Positions 8,454 to 18,271 of a DNA stretch of 64,000 nucleotides are shown piece by piece. The stretch's first letter is position 1; every line of letters begins with the position of its first letter. Below the pieces are notes generated by a model. That model saw only the letters and a list, made by a program, of their open reading frames with translations. It was not told where the DNA came from and made no database searches. Origin of the DNA: Massilia norwichensis (GTDB taxonomy: Bacteria > Pseudomonadota > Gammaproteobacteria > Burkholderiales > Burkholderiaceae_D); NCBI RefSeq assembly GCF_024753245.1, contig NZ_JANUGX010000010.1, positions 1-64,000 of the forward strand, in the 5' to 3' direction. The position numbers and the translations under genes were made by a program.

Positions 8454-9725
8454 TTAATTTTCCCCAGCGGCTTTCGGCGATTCGCTATAAATCAGCAAAG
8501 GTTTCGCGCCATTCGTGATCGTATTTTCATCGATCACGACTTTCACGACATTTTGCTGACTCGGCAATTCATACATCACATCCAGCAGCGCGTGTTCCAG
8601 GATCGAACGCAGGCCACGTGCGCCGGTCTTGCGCGCCAGTGCTTTCTTGGCAATCGCGTGCAGGGCCGCCGGGCGGATTTCGAGTTCCGCGCCTTCCATG
8701 TCCAGCAGTTTCGAATACTGCTTGATGAGCGCGTTCTTCGGCTCGACCAGGATCTGGATCAGCGCTTCTTCGGTCAGCTCGGCGAGCGTGGCCACGACCG
8801 GCAGACGGCCCACCAGTTCCGGAATCAGGCCGAACTTGACCAGGTCTTCCGGCTCGGCTTCCATCAGCACGTCGCTGACCGAACGCGAGGTCTGGCTCTT
8901 GACGTTGGCGCCGAAGCCGATGCCCGACTTTTCCGAACGGTTCTGAACGATCTTGTCGAGGCCGTCGAAAGCGCCGCCACAGATGAACAGGATGTTGGTG
9001 GTGTCGATCTGCACGAAGTCCTGGTTCGGGTGCTTGCGCCCGCCCTGCGGCGGCACCGAGGCCATGGTGCCCTCGATCAGTTTCAGCAGCGCCTGCTGCA
9101 CGCCCTCGCCCGACACGTCGCGGGTGATCGACGGGTTGTCCGACTTGCGCGAAATCTTGTCGATCTCGTCGATGTAGACGATGCCGCGCTGGGCCTTCTC
9201 GACTTCGTAATTACAGCTCTGCAGCAGCTTCTGAATGATGTTCTCGACGTCCTCACCCACGTAGCCGGCTTCGGTCAGCGTGGTCGCATCGGCGATGACG
9301 AAGGGGACGTTCAGGGTGCGCGCCAGGGTCTGGGCCAGCAGCGTCTTGCCGGAACCAGTCGGGCCCACCAGTAGGATATTGCTCTTGGACAGCTCGATGT
9401 CGTCCTTCTTGCCCAAGTGCTTGAGGCGCTTGTAGTGGTTGTACACCGCCACCGACAGGATGCGCTTGGCCGTCTGCTGGCCGATCACGTACTGGTCGAG
9501 CAGTTCGGCGATCTCGTGCGGGCTCGGCAGGTCGGACTTGGCGCCACCAGCCACCGATTCCACGTTCGAGGTCTCGTCACGGATGATGTCGTTGCACAGA
9601 TCGATGCACTCATCGCAGATGAAGACCGACGGTCCCGCGATGAGCTTCTTCACCTCATGCTGGCTCTTGCCGCAGAAGGAGCAGTACAGGAGTTTTTCAC
9701 CGCTGGAGGATTTTTTGTCAGACAT
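8454..9725 (-). CDS. clpX: ATP-dependent Clp protease ATP-binding subunit ClpX
   Basis: A 423-residue AAA+ unfoldase that recognises tagged substrates and feeds them to ClpP. The N-terminal C4 zinc domain has Cys15, Cys18, Cys37 and Cys40. Walker A GPTGSGKT lies near 119-126, Walker B is VYIDEIDK, and the IGF-type loop for docking ClpP is seen as SGIGFGA. The length and motifs match the family. It is 147 bases downstream of clpP with a terminator in between, so part of its expression may come from its own promoter. Confidence 0.97.
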   Translation of the reverse strand: MSDKKSSSGEKLLYCSFCGKSQHEVKKLIAGPSVFICDECIDLCNDIIRDETSNVESVAGGAKSDLPSPHEIAELLDQYVIGQQTAKRILSVAVYNHYKRLKHLGKKDDIELSKSNILLVGPTGSGKTLLAQTLARTLNVPFVIADATTLTEAGYVGEDVENIIQKLLQSCNYEVEKAQRGIVYIDEIDKISRKSDNPSITRDVSGEGVQQALLKLIEGTMASVPPQGGRKHPNQDFVQIDTTNILFICGGAFDGLDKIVQNRSEKSGIGFGANVKSQTSRSVSDVLMEAEPEDLVKFGLIPELVGRLPVVATLAELTEEALIQILVEPKNALIKQYSKLLDMEGAELEIRPAALHAIAKKALARKTGARGLRSILEHALLDVMYELPSQQNVVKVVIDENTITNGAKPLLIYSESPKAAGEN

Positions 9726-9809
9726 GGGGCAAGTTTCTGTTGAATTGCTGTGAATATAACGCTAATACGGGTGCGCAACAAGCGCGCACGTCTCCATGCT
9801 ACCCGAAAT

Positions 9810-9847
9810 AAAAAAAGAACGCCCGATCCGCTGTTGCGCTCGGGCGT
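9810..9847 (-). terminator. Terminator between clpP and clpX
   Basis: Arms ACGCCCGA (9819-9826) and TCGGGCGT (9840-9847). On the minus strand the stem is followed by TCTTTTTTT (A-rich 9810-9818 on plus). It sits about 25 bases past the clpP stop and would attenuate read-through into clpX. Confidence 0.75.
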
Positions 9848-9872
9848 CTTTCAGCAACATCTAAGTGGAGGC

Positions 9873-10490
9873 TTATGCGCGATTGGTCAAGACCCGATCG
9901 ATCAGACCGTATTCCACGGCTTCCTCACTCGACATGAAGCGGTCGCGGTCGGTGTCTTTGTGGATCTGTTCGATGGTCTGGCCGGTGTTGTCCGCCATGA
10001 TGCGGGCCAGGCGCTCGCGCAGGTACAGGATTTCCTTGGCCTGGATTTCGATATCCGACGCCATGCCCTGCGAACCGCCGGACGGCTGGTGAATCATGAC
10101 GCGCGAGTTCGGCAGCGAGAAACGCTTGCCCTTGGCGCCGGCTGCCAGCAGGAAGGCACCCATCGAGGCCGCCAGGCCCGTGCACAGGGTCGACACATCC
10201 GGCTTGATGAAGTTCATCGTGTCGAAGATGGCCAGGCCAGCCGACACCGAACCGCCCGGCGAGTTGATGTAGAGCGAAATATCCTTGTCCGGATTTTCGC
10301 TTTCCAGGAACAGCAGCTGGGCCACGATGAGGTTGGCCATCTGGTCGTTGACAGGGCCAACCAGGAAGATCACGCGCTCCTTCAGCAGGCGCGAGTAGAT
10401 GTCGTAGGCGCGCTCGCCGCGGCCGCTCTGCTCGATCACCATCGGCACCAGACCGAGGGCTTGGGTATCCAACGCAGGATTACGATTCAT
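9873..10490 (-). CDS. clpP: ATP-dependent Clp protease proteolytic subunit ClpP
   Basis: A 205-residue serine protease subunit forming the tetradecameric chamber used with ClpX or ClpA. The catalytic triad is readable as Ser109 (GLAASMGA), His134 (MIHQPSGG) and Asp183 (DTDRDRF). The start is the ATG at 10490, with AAGGAA about 10 bases upstream. An in-frame GTG at 10499 is too close to that site. It is downstream of tig and upstream of clpX, the standard order tig-clpP-clpX. Confidence 0.96.
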   Translation of the reverse strand: MNRNPALDTQALGLVPMVIEQSGRGERAYDIYSRLLKERVIFLVGPVNDQMANLIVAQLLFLESENPDKDISLYINSPGGSVSAGLAIFDTMNFIKPDVSTLCTGLAASMGAFLLAAGAKGKRFSLPNSRVMIHQPSGGSQGMASDIEIQAKEILYLRERLARIMADNTGQTIEQIHKDTDRDRFMSSEEAVEYGLIDRVLTNRA

Positions 10491-10516
10491 ACCTGTCACT
10501 TTCCTTAAAGAAGAGT

Positions 10517-10557
10517 TAAAGAAGCCCGGGACCAGCGATCGCCGGCGGCCGGGCTTC
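10517..10557 (-). terminator. Probable terminator or hairpin after tig
   Basis: Arms GAAGCCCGG (10521-10529) and CCGGGCTTC (10549-10557) make a strong stem. The minus-strand tail is only TTTAAC, so termination may be partial, allowing tig-clpP read-through. Confidence 0.5.
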
Positions 10558-10580
10558 AGAGGACTAGCTTACACCGAAGC

Positions 10581-11921
10581 TCAGGCTTGCGGCGCGCTGC
10601 CCATCAGCTCGTCAAAGGCGATGTCCTTGGTCGTCACCTTTGCCTTGCCCAGCACATAGTTAACGACGTTTTCTTCCAATACAAGAGCTTCGATCTCGCC
10701 CAGACGACGGCGATCGCTATAGTAATACTTCAGGACTTCTTTCGGGTCTTCGTAGCTTTGCGCGAAGTCTTCGATCTGCGACTTCACCTGCTCCTGGGTT
10801 GCCTGCAGGTTGTTTTCCTGCACCAGTTGCGACAGGATCAGACCCAGGCGCACGCGGCGCTCGGCCTTGGTGGCGAACAGGTCGGCCGGGAACGGCAGGC
10901 TCTTCACGTCCATGCCGCGCTGGGCCATGTCCTGGCGCGTCTGCTCGGCCAGACGCTGCGAATCCTGCTCGATCATGACCTTCGGCACGTCCATTTCGGT
11001 GGCCTTGACCAGCGCATCCATCACGGCTTCCTTGTTGCGGGCCTTGATGCGGGCGGTGACTTCACGCTCCAGGTTGACCTTGATGTCTTCGCGCATCTTC
11101 TCGACGCTGCCGTCTTCGATGCCCAGCGACTTGGCGAACTCGGCGTCGACTTCCGGCAGGTGCGCCCACTCCAGCTTCTTCAGGGTGATGGTGAACTCGG
11201 CGGTTTTACCGGCGACATCCTTGCCGTGGTAATCCTCCGGGAAGGCCAGCGGGAAGGTCTTGCTTTCGCCGACTTTCAGGCCGACGGTGGCGGCTTCGAA
11301 TTCCGGCAGCATGCGGCCTTCGCCCAGCACGAATGCATAGTTGTCGGCCTTGCCGCCGGCGAATTCGACGCCGTCGATGCTGCCGACGAAGTCGACGGTC
11401 ACGCGGTCGCCGTTGGCGGCCACCGGCTCGCCGCCGTCGCCGTGCTCGCCTGCCTCACCCTTGGTGTGGAAGTGCACGCGCTGCTTGCGCAGGATGTCGA
11501 TGGTCTTGTCGATTTCGGCGTCCGACACCTCGGCCTTGGCGGTCTCGACTTCGATGCCGGCCAGGTCAGGCAGGCTCACTTCCGGGTAGACTTCGAAAGT
11601 GGCGTCGAAAGCCAGCATGCCTTCCGGCGCGTCCTGCTTCGGCTCGATTTTCGGCATGCCGGCAACGCGCAGCTGGTTTTCTTCGGCAGCCTGGCCGAAA
11701 GCCTGGCCGACCTTGTCGTTCAGCACGTCGGATTCGATCTGGAAGCCGTACTGAGCCGCAACCATTTTCAGGGGCACTTTGCCCGGACGGAAGCCCGGAG
11801 CACGAGCGGTCTTGGCCTGCACTTTGAGGCGCTTTTCAACTTCCGTACGTACGTCGCTCAGCGGAAAAGTAAGAGTCAAGCGACGCTCGAGTTTACCCAG
11901 GTTTTCGACTGCAGTTGCCAT
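10581..11921 (-). CDS. tig: Trigger factor, ribosome-associated chaperone
   Basis: A 446-residue chaperone that binds near the ribosome exit tunnel. The N-terminal ribosome-binding domain contains the signature [11 protein letters not shown] (about 43-53). An FKBP-type PPIase domain lies around 165-255 ([14 protein letters not shown] onward), followed by the C-terminal helical arms. The length fits the family (E. coli 432). It is the first gene of the tig-clpP-clpX series and is 31 bases downstream of a tRNA-Leu. Confidence 0.96.
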   Translation of the reverse strand: MATAVENLGKLERRLTLTFPLSDVRTEVEKRLKVQAKTARAPGFRPGKVPLKMVAAQYGFQIESDVLNDKVGQAFGQAAEENQLRVAGMPKIEPKQDAPEGMLAFDATFEVYPEVSLPDLAGIEVETAKAEVSDAEIDKTIDILRKQRVHFHTKGEAGEHGDGGEPVAANGDRVTVDFVGSIDGVEFAGGKADNYAFVLGEGRMLPEFEAATVGLKVGESKTFPLAFPEDYHGKDVAGKTAEFTITLKKLEWAHLPEVDAEFAKSLGIEDGSVEKMREDIKVNLEREVTARIKARNKEAVMDALVKATEMDVPKVMIEQDSQRLAEQTRQDMAQRGMDVKSLPFPADLFATKAERRVRLGLILSQLVQENNLQATQEQVKSQIEDFAQSYEDPKEVLKYYYSDRRRLGEIEALVLEENVVNYVLGKAKVTTKDIAFDELMGSAPQA

Positions 11922-11952
11922 TGTTAAAATCGTCCAAAAAAATAATTATTCG

Positions 11953-12039
11953 TGGTGCGAGGAGGGGGACTCGAACCCCCACACCATTGCTGGCGTCAGG
12001 ACCTAAACCTGGTGCGTCTACCAATTTCGCCATCCTCGC
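11953..12039 (-). tRNA. tRNA-Leu (TAG)
   Basis: An 87-base class II tRNA on the minus strand. It has acceptor GCGAGGA, D-loop AAATTGGTAGACGC typical of leucine tRNAs, anticodon TAG in GGTTTAGGTCC, a variable arm, T-loop GGTTCGAGTCC and encoded CCA. It lies immediately upstream of tig. Confidence 0.96.
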
Positions 12040-12192
12040 GCAGGATTGCATTTTGCCGCAAAAACAAAGGGCGCCCGTGCGTAAAACCGGTCGCCCTGCA
12101 CTCCGCTGTTTAGGGGCTACAACTTCAACCAGTTATTTTACTGGATTTTCTGACACCATTGGGGATTTTTGAAACGTGCGCAATGGATGAGC

Positions 12193-15100
12193 TCATTGCG
12201 GCTTTTTCACCCTGAACCATGCCGCATACAATGCGGGCAGGAACAACAGCGTCAGCGCCGTCGCCACCAGCAGGCCACCCATGATCGCCACCGCCATCGG
12301 CCCCCAGAATACCGAGCGCGACAGCGGAATCATCGCCAGTGCCGCCGCCGCTGCCGTCAGCAGGATCGGGCGGCAACGCCGCACCGCCGCTTCGACGATC
12401 GCCTCCCAGGCCGCGACGCCTTCGGCGATGCTGGTTTCGATCTGGTCGACCAGGATCACGGAATTCCGGATGATCATGCCGAACAGCGCGATCACACCCA
12501 GGTTAGCGACGAAGCCAAACGGCCGATCCAGCAACAGCAAGGCCATCGCGGCCCCGGCCACGCCCAGCGGCCCGGTCAGGAACACCAGCAGCGCGCGCGA
12601 GAAGCTGTGCAGCTGCAGCATCAACAGCGTGAACACGATGAACAGCACCAAGGGCACATTCGCCGAGATCGACGCTTCCGCCTCCGAACTGTCGGCCGCA
12701 GCCCCTTCCAGCGTGATGCGGTAGCCGGCCGGCAGCTTGGCGCGCAGCGCCTCCAGCTTGTGCCCGACCTGGGTCGACACGGTCGGGCCCTGGATACCCT
12801 CGACCACGTCCGACTGCACCATGATCGCCCACTCGCGGCCCTGGCGCCAGACCACGCCCGGCTCCCACACGAATTCGATGCGCGCCACCTGCGACAGCGG
12901 CACCGCGCGCCCGGACGGCGTCGGGATATTGGTGTTGGCCAGCACCGACATGGTCGAGCGCTCTTCGATCGGCTGGCGCACGGCGATGTCGATCAGGCGG
13001 TTACTCTCGCGGAACTGGCCGATGGTCGTCCCCGACAGCACGGTGGCGACGGTGCGGCGCACCGCCTGGCTGGTCACGCCCAGCGCGCGCAGCTTGTCCT
13101 GGTCGAGATCGAGGCGCAGCACCTTGACCGACTCGTTCCAGTTGTCGTTGACGCCGACCGCGTTCGGGTTCGCGCGCAGCACTTCCTTGACCTGGTCGGC
13201 CACGCCGCGCACCACGGCGATGTCCGGCCCCGACACCTGGAACTGCACCGGATACGGTACCGGCGGGCCGTTCGGCAGCAGCTTCACGCGCCCGCGCACT
13301 TCCGGAAAATCGTTCTTCAGCACGAGCTGGATCTTGCGCATCAGGCTCTCGCGTTCGTGCGCGGACTTCGGCAGCACCACCAGTTGCGAAACGTTCGACT
13401 GCGGAAAGATCTGGTCCAGCGGCAGGTAGAAGCGCGGACTGCCGGTGCCGACATAGCTGGTCACGCTGTCGAGTTCCGGCTGGCGCCGCACCCATCCCTC
13501 GAACTTCTTGACCAGGGCCTCGTTGGCCGCGAAGCTGGTCCCTTCCGGCAGCCACATCTCGACCATCAGCTCGGGGCGGCTGGAATCCGGGAAGAACTGC
13601 TTCTCGATGAACTTGAAGCCGAACACACCCAGCGCGAACACCGCCAGCGACAGCGCGATGGTCGTCATGCGGAACGTCACGCACCAGTTGACCACGCGCC
13701 GGAAGCGGTTATAGGCCGGCGTGTCGAACACATCGTGGCCACCATGCTCGCCGCCTGGGTGCGGCTGCACCTTCAGCAAAATGAAACCGATGTAGGGCGT
13801 GAAGGTCACCGCCACCACCCACGACACCACCAGCGCGATCGCATTCACCGAGAACATCGAGAAGGTGTACTCGCCGGCCGCCGACTTGGCCAGGCCGATC
13901 GGCAGGAAGCCGGCGGCCGTGATCAGGGTCCCGGTCAGCATCGGGAAGGCGGTCGAGGTGTAGGCGAAGGTGGCCGCCTCGAAGCGCGACATGCCCTCCT
14001 CCATCTTCCGCACCATCATTTCGACGGCGATGATGGCGTCGTCGACCAGCAGACCGAGGGCGATGATCAGCGCGCCCAACGACACCTTGTGCAGCGAAAT
14101 GTCGAAGATCCGCATGAAGAAGAAGGTAATCGCCAGCACCAGCGGAATCGTCAGCGCCACCACCAGGCCCGGGCGCACGTCGATGCGCCAGCGCGGCTTG
14201 CTGTGCAGGCCCAGCGCCAGGAAGGAGACGATCAGCACGATCACCACCGCCTCGATCAGCGTGTGCATGAATTCGGAAACCGAGGCCGTGACCGCCGCCG
14301 GCTGGTTCGACACGCGTTCCAGCTCGATGCCGACCGGGAGCTGGGCACGGATGCGCGCCACCGTGTCTTCGAGCCCCGTGCCGAGCTGGATGATGTTGCC
14401 GCCCTTTTCCATCGACACGCCCAGGCCGATCACTTCCTTGCCGTTGAAGCGCATCTTTTCGCGCGGCGGATCCTCGTAGGCGCGCTGCACGGTGGCGAAA
14501 TCGCCGAGGCGGAAGGTGGTATTCCCGGCGCGCAGGCTGAGGTTCTCCAGCTGTTGTACGGTTTTCAGGGCGCCGGTCACGCGCACCTGCAGGTTCTCGC
14601 TCGGCGTCACCAGCACGCCGGCCGACTCGACCCCGTTCTGGGTCGCGATCTGGTTGACGATGGCGTCGAAGGGGATGCCCAGCTGGGCGAACTTCTGCTG
14701 CGAGAACAGGATGTTGACCTTCTCGGCCTGCACCCCGAACTGCTCGACCTTGGCGACCAGCGGCACATTGAGTAACTGCTGACGCACGAAGTCGGCGTAA
14801 TCGCGCATCTCGGCATAGGTGAAGCCGTCGCCGGAGAGCGCGAAGATGGAGCCGTAGGTATCGCCGAATTCGTCGTTGAAGAAGGGACCGATCACACCCT
14901 GCGGCAGCGTGAGCGCGATGTCGCCGATCTTCTTGCGCACCTGGTACCAGGTCGGCGGGACTTCTTTCGGCGGCGTCGATTCGCGCAGCTCGAGGATGAT
15001 CGTGGTTTCGCCCGGCTTGGAGAAGCTGCGGATCTTGTCGACGTAAGGCGTTTCCTGCAGCTTGCGCTCGAGCGGGTCGGTAACCTGCTGGGCCATCTGC

Positions 15101-15279
15101 ACCGCGGTGGCGCCGGGCCAGCGGGCCTGGATCACCATCGCGCGGAAGGTGAAGGGCGGGTCCTCGTCCTGGCCCAGCTGCTGGTAACCGATGATGCCGG
15201 CCAGGAGCAGAACCGCGATCAGGTAGCGCGTCAGCGGGATGTTTTCCAGCGCCCAGCGCGACAGATTGAAATGCTTCAT
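12193..15279 (-). CDS. RND efflux transporter permease subunit
   Basis: A 1028-residue inner-membrane RND pump of the hydrophobe/amphiphile type, driven by the proton gradient, expelling compounds with an adaptor and an outer-membrane channel. The 12-helix layout with two large periplasmic loops is visible. The proton-relay Asp pair in TM4 appears as ALGLLVDDAIIAVEM. The start MKHFNLSRWALENIPLTRYL overlaps the adaptor stop (ATGA, 15276-15279). The substrate cannot be predicted. No TolC-like gene is adjacent, so the channel must be encoded elsewhere. Confidence 0.93.
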   Translation of the reverse strand: MKHFNLSRWALENIPLTRYLIAVLLLAGIIGYQQLGQDEDPPFTFRAMVIQARWPGATAVQMAQQVTDPLERKLQETPYVDKIRSFSKPGETTIILELRESTPPKEVPPTWYQVRKKIGDIALTLPQGVIGPFFNDEFGDTYGSIFALSGDGFTYAEMRDYADFVRQQLLNVPLVAKVEQFGVQAEKVNILFSQQKFAQLGIPFDAIVNQIATQNGVESAGVLVTPSENLQVRVTGALKTVQQLENLSLRAGNTTFRLGDFATVQRAYEDPPREKMRFNGKEVIGLGVSMEKGGNIIQLGTGLEDTVARIRAQLPVGIELERVSNQPAAVTASVSEFMHTLIEAVVIVLIVSFLALGLHSKPRWRIDVRPGLVVALTIPLVLAITFFFMRIFDISLHKVSLGALIIALGLLVDDAIIAVEMMVRKMEEGMSRFEAATFAYTSTAFPMLTGTLITAAGFLPIGLAKSAAGEYTFSMFSVNAIALVVSWVVAVTFTPYIGFILLKVQPHPGGEHGGHDVFDTPAYNRFRRVVNWCVTFRMTTIALSLAVFALGVFGFKFIEKQFFPDSSRPELMVEMWLPEGTSFAANEALVKKFEGWVRRQPELDSVTSYVGTGSPRFYLPLDQIFPQSNVSQLVVLPKSAHERESLMRKIQLVLKNDFPEVRGRVKLLPNGPPVPYPVQFQVSGPDIAVVRGVADQVKEVLRANPNAVGVNDNWNESVKVLRLDLDQDKLRALGVTSQAVRRTVATVLSGTTIGQFRESNRLIDIAVRQPIEERSTMSVLANTNIPTPSGRAVPLSQVARIEFVWEPGVVWRQGREWAIMVQSDVVEGIQGPTVSTQVGHKLEALRAKLPAGYRITLEGAAADSSEAEASISANVPLVLFIVFTLLMLQLHSFSRALLVFLTGPLGVAGAAMALLLLDRPFGFVANLGVIALFGMIIRNSVILVDQIETSIAEGVAAWEAIVEAAVRRCRPILLTAAAAALAMIPLSRSVFWGPMAVAIMGGLLVATALTLLFLPALYAAWFRVKKPQ

Positions 15280-16421
15280 TTGCCGCCCGCCGCCGGCGTG
15301 CCCGCCGCTTCGGTTTCCGCATCGGCGCGGCGCGCCACGTCGGCGGTCAGGATCCTGACCTTCTGGCCGGGCTTGAGCAGATTGACGCCGGCCGTGACGA
15401 TGGTCTGGCCGGGCTGGACGCCGCCGCTCAGCAGCACGTCGTTGCCGGCCACGCCGCCGACCTGCACCGGCTGCAGCCTGACGGCGTTGTTCTCGACCAC
15501 CCAGACCGCGCTGGCACCCTTGTTCTGCACCAGGCTCGAAAGCGGCACGCGCAACTGGCTGCCGCCGGCGGCCTGGCGCTGGATCTCGACCACGGCCGTC
15601 ATCCCGAGGCGCACGTCCTCGCTGGCCGGGATCGAGACCTTGACGGTATAGGTGCGGGTGGCGGGATCGGCCACCGGCGCGACTTCGCGGATCTTGCCCG
15701 GAATGCTGCGGTCCGGGTCGGCCCACAGGCGCACCTTGACCTGGTCGGCGTGGCGCAGCTCGTCGACCTGGTCTTCCGGCACGCCGATCACGACTTCCTT
15801 CTCGTCGGTGCGCGCCACCCGCACCACCGGGGTGCCGGCCTGCACCACCTGCCCGACCTCGGCGTCGATGCCGGTCACCACGCCGTCGGTATCCGCTTCC
15901 AGGCTGGCGTAACCGGTCTGGTTGGCCTGTTCGCGCGACTGCGCGCGCGCCGCCTCGACGCTGGCCTGGGCCGAGCGCGCCGCCGCGACCTTCTGGTCGA
16001 GCACCGCCTGGCTGACGAAATTCTGGCTGCGCAGGTCCTGGTAGCGTTTCAGCTCGGCGCGCGCCAGCTCATAACTGGTCTGGGCTGCGCGCAGGCTGGC
16101 CTGGGCCTGGGTTTGTCCGAGCCGCAGGTCTTGCGGATCGAGCTGCATCAGCACGGTGCCGCGCTTGACGCTGGAACCGACGTCCACCTTGCGCGCACTG
16201 ATCTTGCCGCCGACCCGGAAACCCAGGCGCGACTCGTAGCGCGGGCGGACGTCGCCGGAAAAGGTGGTGCTGGCGTTGATGCCGCCGGCCGCCAGGGTCA
16301 GCGCGCGCACCGGGCGCACGTCTTCCGGCGGCGGCGCCTCCTTCGAGCAGCCAGCCAGCAGGGACAGCGCAACGGACGCGGCGATCAGGGAACGCGAGAG
16401 CGGAATACGGGGTAGGTGCAC
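15276..16421 (-). CDS. RND efflux periplasmic adaptor (membrane fusion) lipoprotein
   Basis: A 381-residue adaptor linking the RND pump to an outer-membrane channel. A lipoprotein signal with lipobox LLAGC lies near residue 25. It is followed by the HlyD-like biotinyl-lipoyl half (GFRVGGKISARKVDVGSSV), a coiled hairpin rich in Ala/Gln/Arg (about 85-140), and beta-barrel domains. The start is the GTG at 16421 with AGAGGA 8 bases upstream. An in-frame ATG 126 bases further upstream would put 42 unlikely residues before the signal peptide. The gene ends overlapping the permease start by 4 bases. Confidence 0.9.
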   Translation of the reverse strand: MHLPRIPLSRSLIAASVALSLLAGCSKEAPPPEDVRPVRALTLAAGGINASTTFSGDVRPRYESRLGFRVGGKISARKVDVGSSVKRGTVLMQLDPQDLRLGQTQAQASLRAAQTSYELARAELKRYQDLRSQNFVSQAVLDQKVAAARSAQASVEAARAQSREQANQTGYASLEADTDGVVTGIDAEVGQVVQAGTPVVRVARTDEKEVVIGVPEDQVDELRHADQVKVRLWADPDRSIPGKIREVAPVADPATRTYTVKVSIPASEDVRLGMTAVVEIQRQAAGGSQLRVPLSSLVQNKGASAVWVVENNAVRLQPVQVGGVAGNDVLLSGGVQPGQTIVTAGVNLLKPGQKVRILTADVARRADAETEAAGTPAAGGK

Positions 16422-16546
16422 AGTGATTTCCTCTTGGAGGCAGGCCGCGCTGGCGCGGCAAAGGCGGCGACGATATTCTTTTATTAAATCCGAGCAATTA
16501 TAATCATGCAAACACCGCCAGTAAATGACGTTAGAGTCAGTTCTCA

Positions 16547-17356
16547 ATGCCCGTCGATCACTACGAAAATTTTCCCGTCGCTTCGATCCTGCTGCCGCGC
16601 CGCCTGGTGCCCGCGGTCGAGGCGATCTACGCCTTCGCGCGCAGCGCCGACGACATCGCCGACGAGGGTGACGCGCTGCCGGCCGAGCGTCTCGCCAGCC
16701 TGAACGCCTACGATGCGGCGCTGGACATCATCGAACGGGGCGACACGCCTGCGGACCCGATGTTCGCGCGCCTGGCCGAGGCCCTGCGCCGCCACGCCCT
16801 GCCCCTGCAGCCGCTGCGCGACCTGCTGAGCGCCTTCCGCCAGGACGTGGTCACCACCCGCTACGCCGACTACCCTGCGCTGCTGGATTATTGCCGCCGC
16901 TCGGCCAACCCGGTCGGCCGCCTGATGCTGGGCCTGTACGGCACCGTCGACGAAACCAGCCTGCGCGAGTCGGACGCGGTGTGCTCGGCGCTCCAATTGA
17001 TCAACTTCTGGCAGGACGTCGGCATCGACATCGGCAAGGGCCGTATCTACCTGCCGCAGGAAGACCTGGCGCGCTTCGGCGTCGGCGAAGCCCAGATCGT
17101 GCAGGGCGAGGCCAACCCGGCCTGGCGCGCACTGATGCGCTTCGAGGTCGAGCGCGCGCGCGCACTGATGCTGGAAGGCGCGCCGCTGGCCACGCGGCTG
17201 CCCGGACGGATCGGCTGGGAGCTGCGCCTGGTCGTGCAGGGCGGTTTGCGGATCCTGGAAGCGATCGAGCGCGCGGATTACGATGTGTTCCGGCGCCGGC
17301 CGCAGCTCAAGCGCCTGGACTGGGCGCTGCTGCTATGGCGCGCCGCCAGGATGTAA
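16547..17356 (+). CDS. hpnC: Squalene synthase HpnC (hydroxysqualene synthase)
   Basis: A 269-residue trans-isoprenyl diphosphate synthase-like protein. HpnC converts presqualene diphosphate, made by HpnD, into hydroxysqualene, which HpnE reduces to squalene. The first aspartate motif is ARSADDIADEGD (about 32-43) and the second lies in FWQDVGIDIGKGRIYLP. The three genes follow in order on the plus strand. It is divergent from the RND adaptor across 125 bases. No strong ribosome-binding site precedes the ATG. Confidence 0.92.
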   Translation: MPVDHYENFPVASILLPRRLVPAVEAIYAFARSADDIADEGDALPAERLASLNAYDAALDIIERGDTPADPMFARLAEALRRHALPLQPLRDLLSAFRQDVVTTRYADYPALLDYCRRSANPVGRLMLGLYGTVDETSLRESDAVCSALQLINFWQDVGIDIGKGRIYLPQEDLARFGVGEAQIVQGEANPAWRALMRFEVERARALMLEGAPLATRLPGRIGWELRLVVQGGLRILEAIERADYDVFRRRPQLKRLDWALLLWRAARM

Positions 17357-17432
17357 GGCCGCGATGGTACTCGGCCGGCCCCGGATCGGCTAAGATAGCG
17401 GACTTGCACCACGCGCCACGACTTATTTATCT

Positions 17433-18266
17433 ATGTCTCCCGACGACTACTGCCAACAAAAGACCGTCCAAAGCGGCTCCAGTTTCTACTACAGCTTCCT
17501 GTTCCTGCCGCCCGAGCGTCGCAGGGCGATCACGGCGCTGTATGCGTTCTGCCGCGAGGTCGACGACACCGTCGACGAGACGCATGACCAGTCGGTGGCG
17601 CGCATCAAGCTGGCCTGGTGGCGCACCGAGCTGGCCGCCATGTACAAGGGCGCGCCGACCCACCCGGTGACCCAGGCGCTGCAGCCGCACCTGGCGGCCT
17701 ACAACCTGCAGCAGGAGCACCTGCAGGCCATCGTCGACGGCATGGAGATGGATCTGGACCAGTCGCGCTACCTCGATTACGCGGGCCTGCGCAAATACTG
17801 CTGGCATGTGGCCGGCGTGGTCGGCATCCTCTCGGCCAGCATCTTCGGCGTGACCAATCCGCAGACGCTGCAATACGCCGAGAAGCTGGGCCTGGCCTTC
17901 CAGCTGACGAACATCATCCGCGACGTCGGCGACGATGCGCGCAAGGGCCGCATCTACCTGCCGGTCAACGAACTGCAGCAGTTCGGCGTGACCGCGGCCG
18001 ACATCCTGAATTTCCGCCACAGCGAGAAGTTCGAAGCGCTGATGAAATTCCAGGCCGACCGTGCGCGCGCCGTCTACGACGAAGCCTTCGCCCTGCTGCC
18101 CAAGGAAGACCGGCGCGCCCAGCGTCCCGGCCTGATGATGGCGGCGATCTACCGCACCGTCCTCGACGAGATCGAACGCGACGACTTCAAGGTCCTGAAC
18201 CAGCGCATCTCCCTCACGCCGCTGCGCAAGCTGTGGCTGGCGTGGAAAACCTACATCCGTGGCTGA
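17433..18266 (+). CDS. hpnD: Presqualene diphosphate synthase HpnD
   Basis: A 277-residue enzyme joining two farnesyl diphosphates into presqualene diphosphate. The aspartate-rich motifs are CREVDDTVDETHD (about 38-50) and IIRDVGDDARKGRIYLP. It is paralogous to HpnC just upstream but clearly divergent from it. The gap to hpnC is 76 bases and to hpnE only 5, so hpnD and hpnE are probably translated together. Confidence 0.94.
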   Translation: MSPDDYCQQKTVQSGSSFYYSFLFLPPERRRAITALYAFCREVDDTVDETHDQSVARIKLAWWRTELAAMYKGAPTHPVTQALQPHLAAYNLQQEHLQAIVDGMEMDLDQSRYLDYAGLRKYCWHVAGVVGILSASIFGVTNPQTLQYAEKLGLAFQLTNIIRDVGDDARKGRIYLPVNELQQFGVTAADILNFRHSEKFEALMKFQADRARAVYDEAFALLPKEDRRAQRPGLMMAAIYRTVLDEIERDDFKVLNQRISLTPLRKLWLAWKTYIRG

Positions 18267-18271
18267 GCGCC

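Noticed and set aside
12169..14775. 868-codon plus-strand frame opposite the RND permease
   Set aside because: Low-complexity His/Arg/Gln translation, no motifs, no ribosome-binding site; mirrors the real permease gene.
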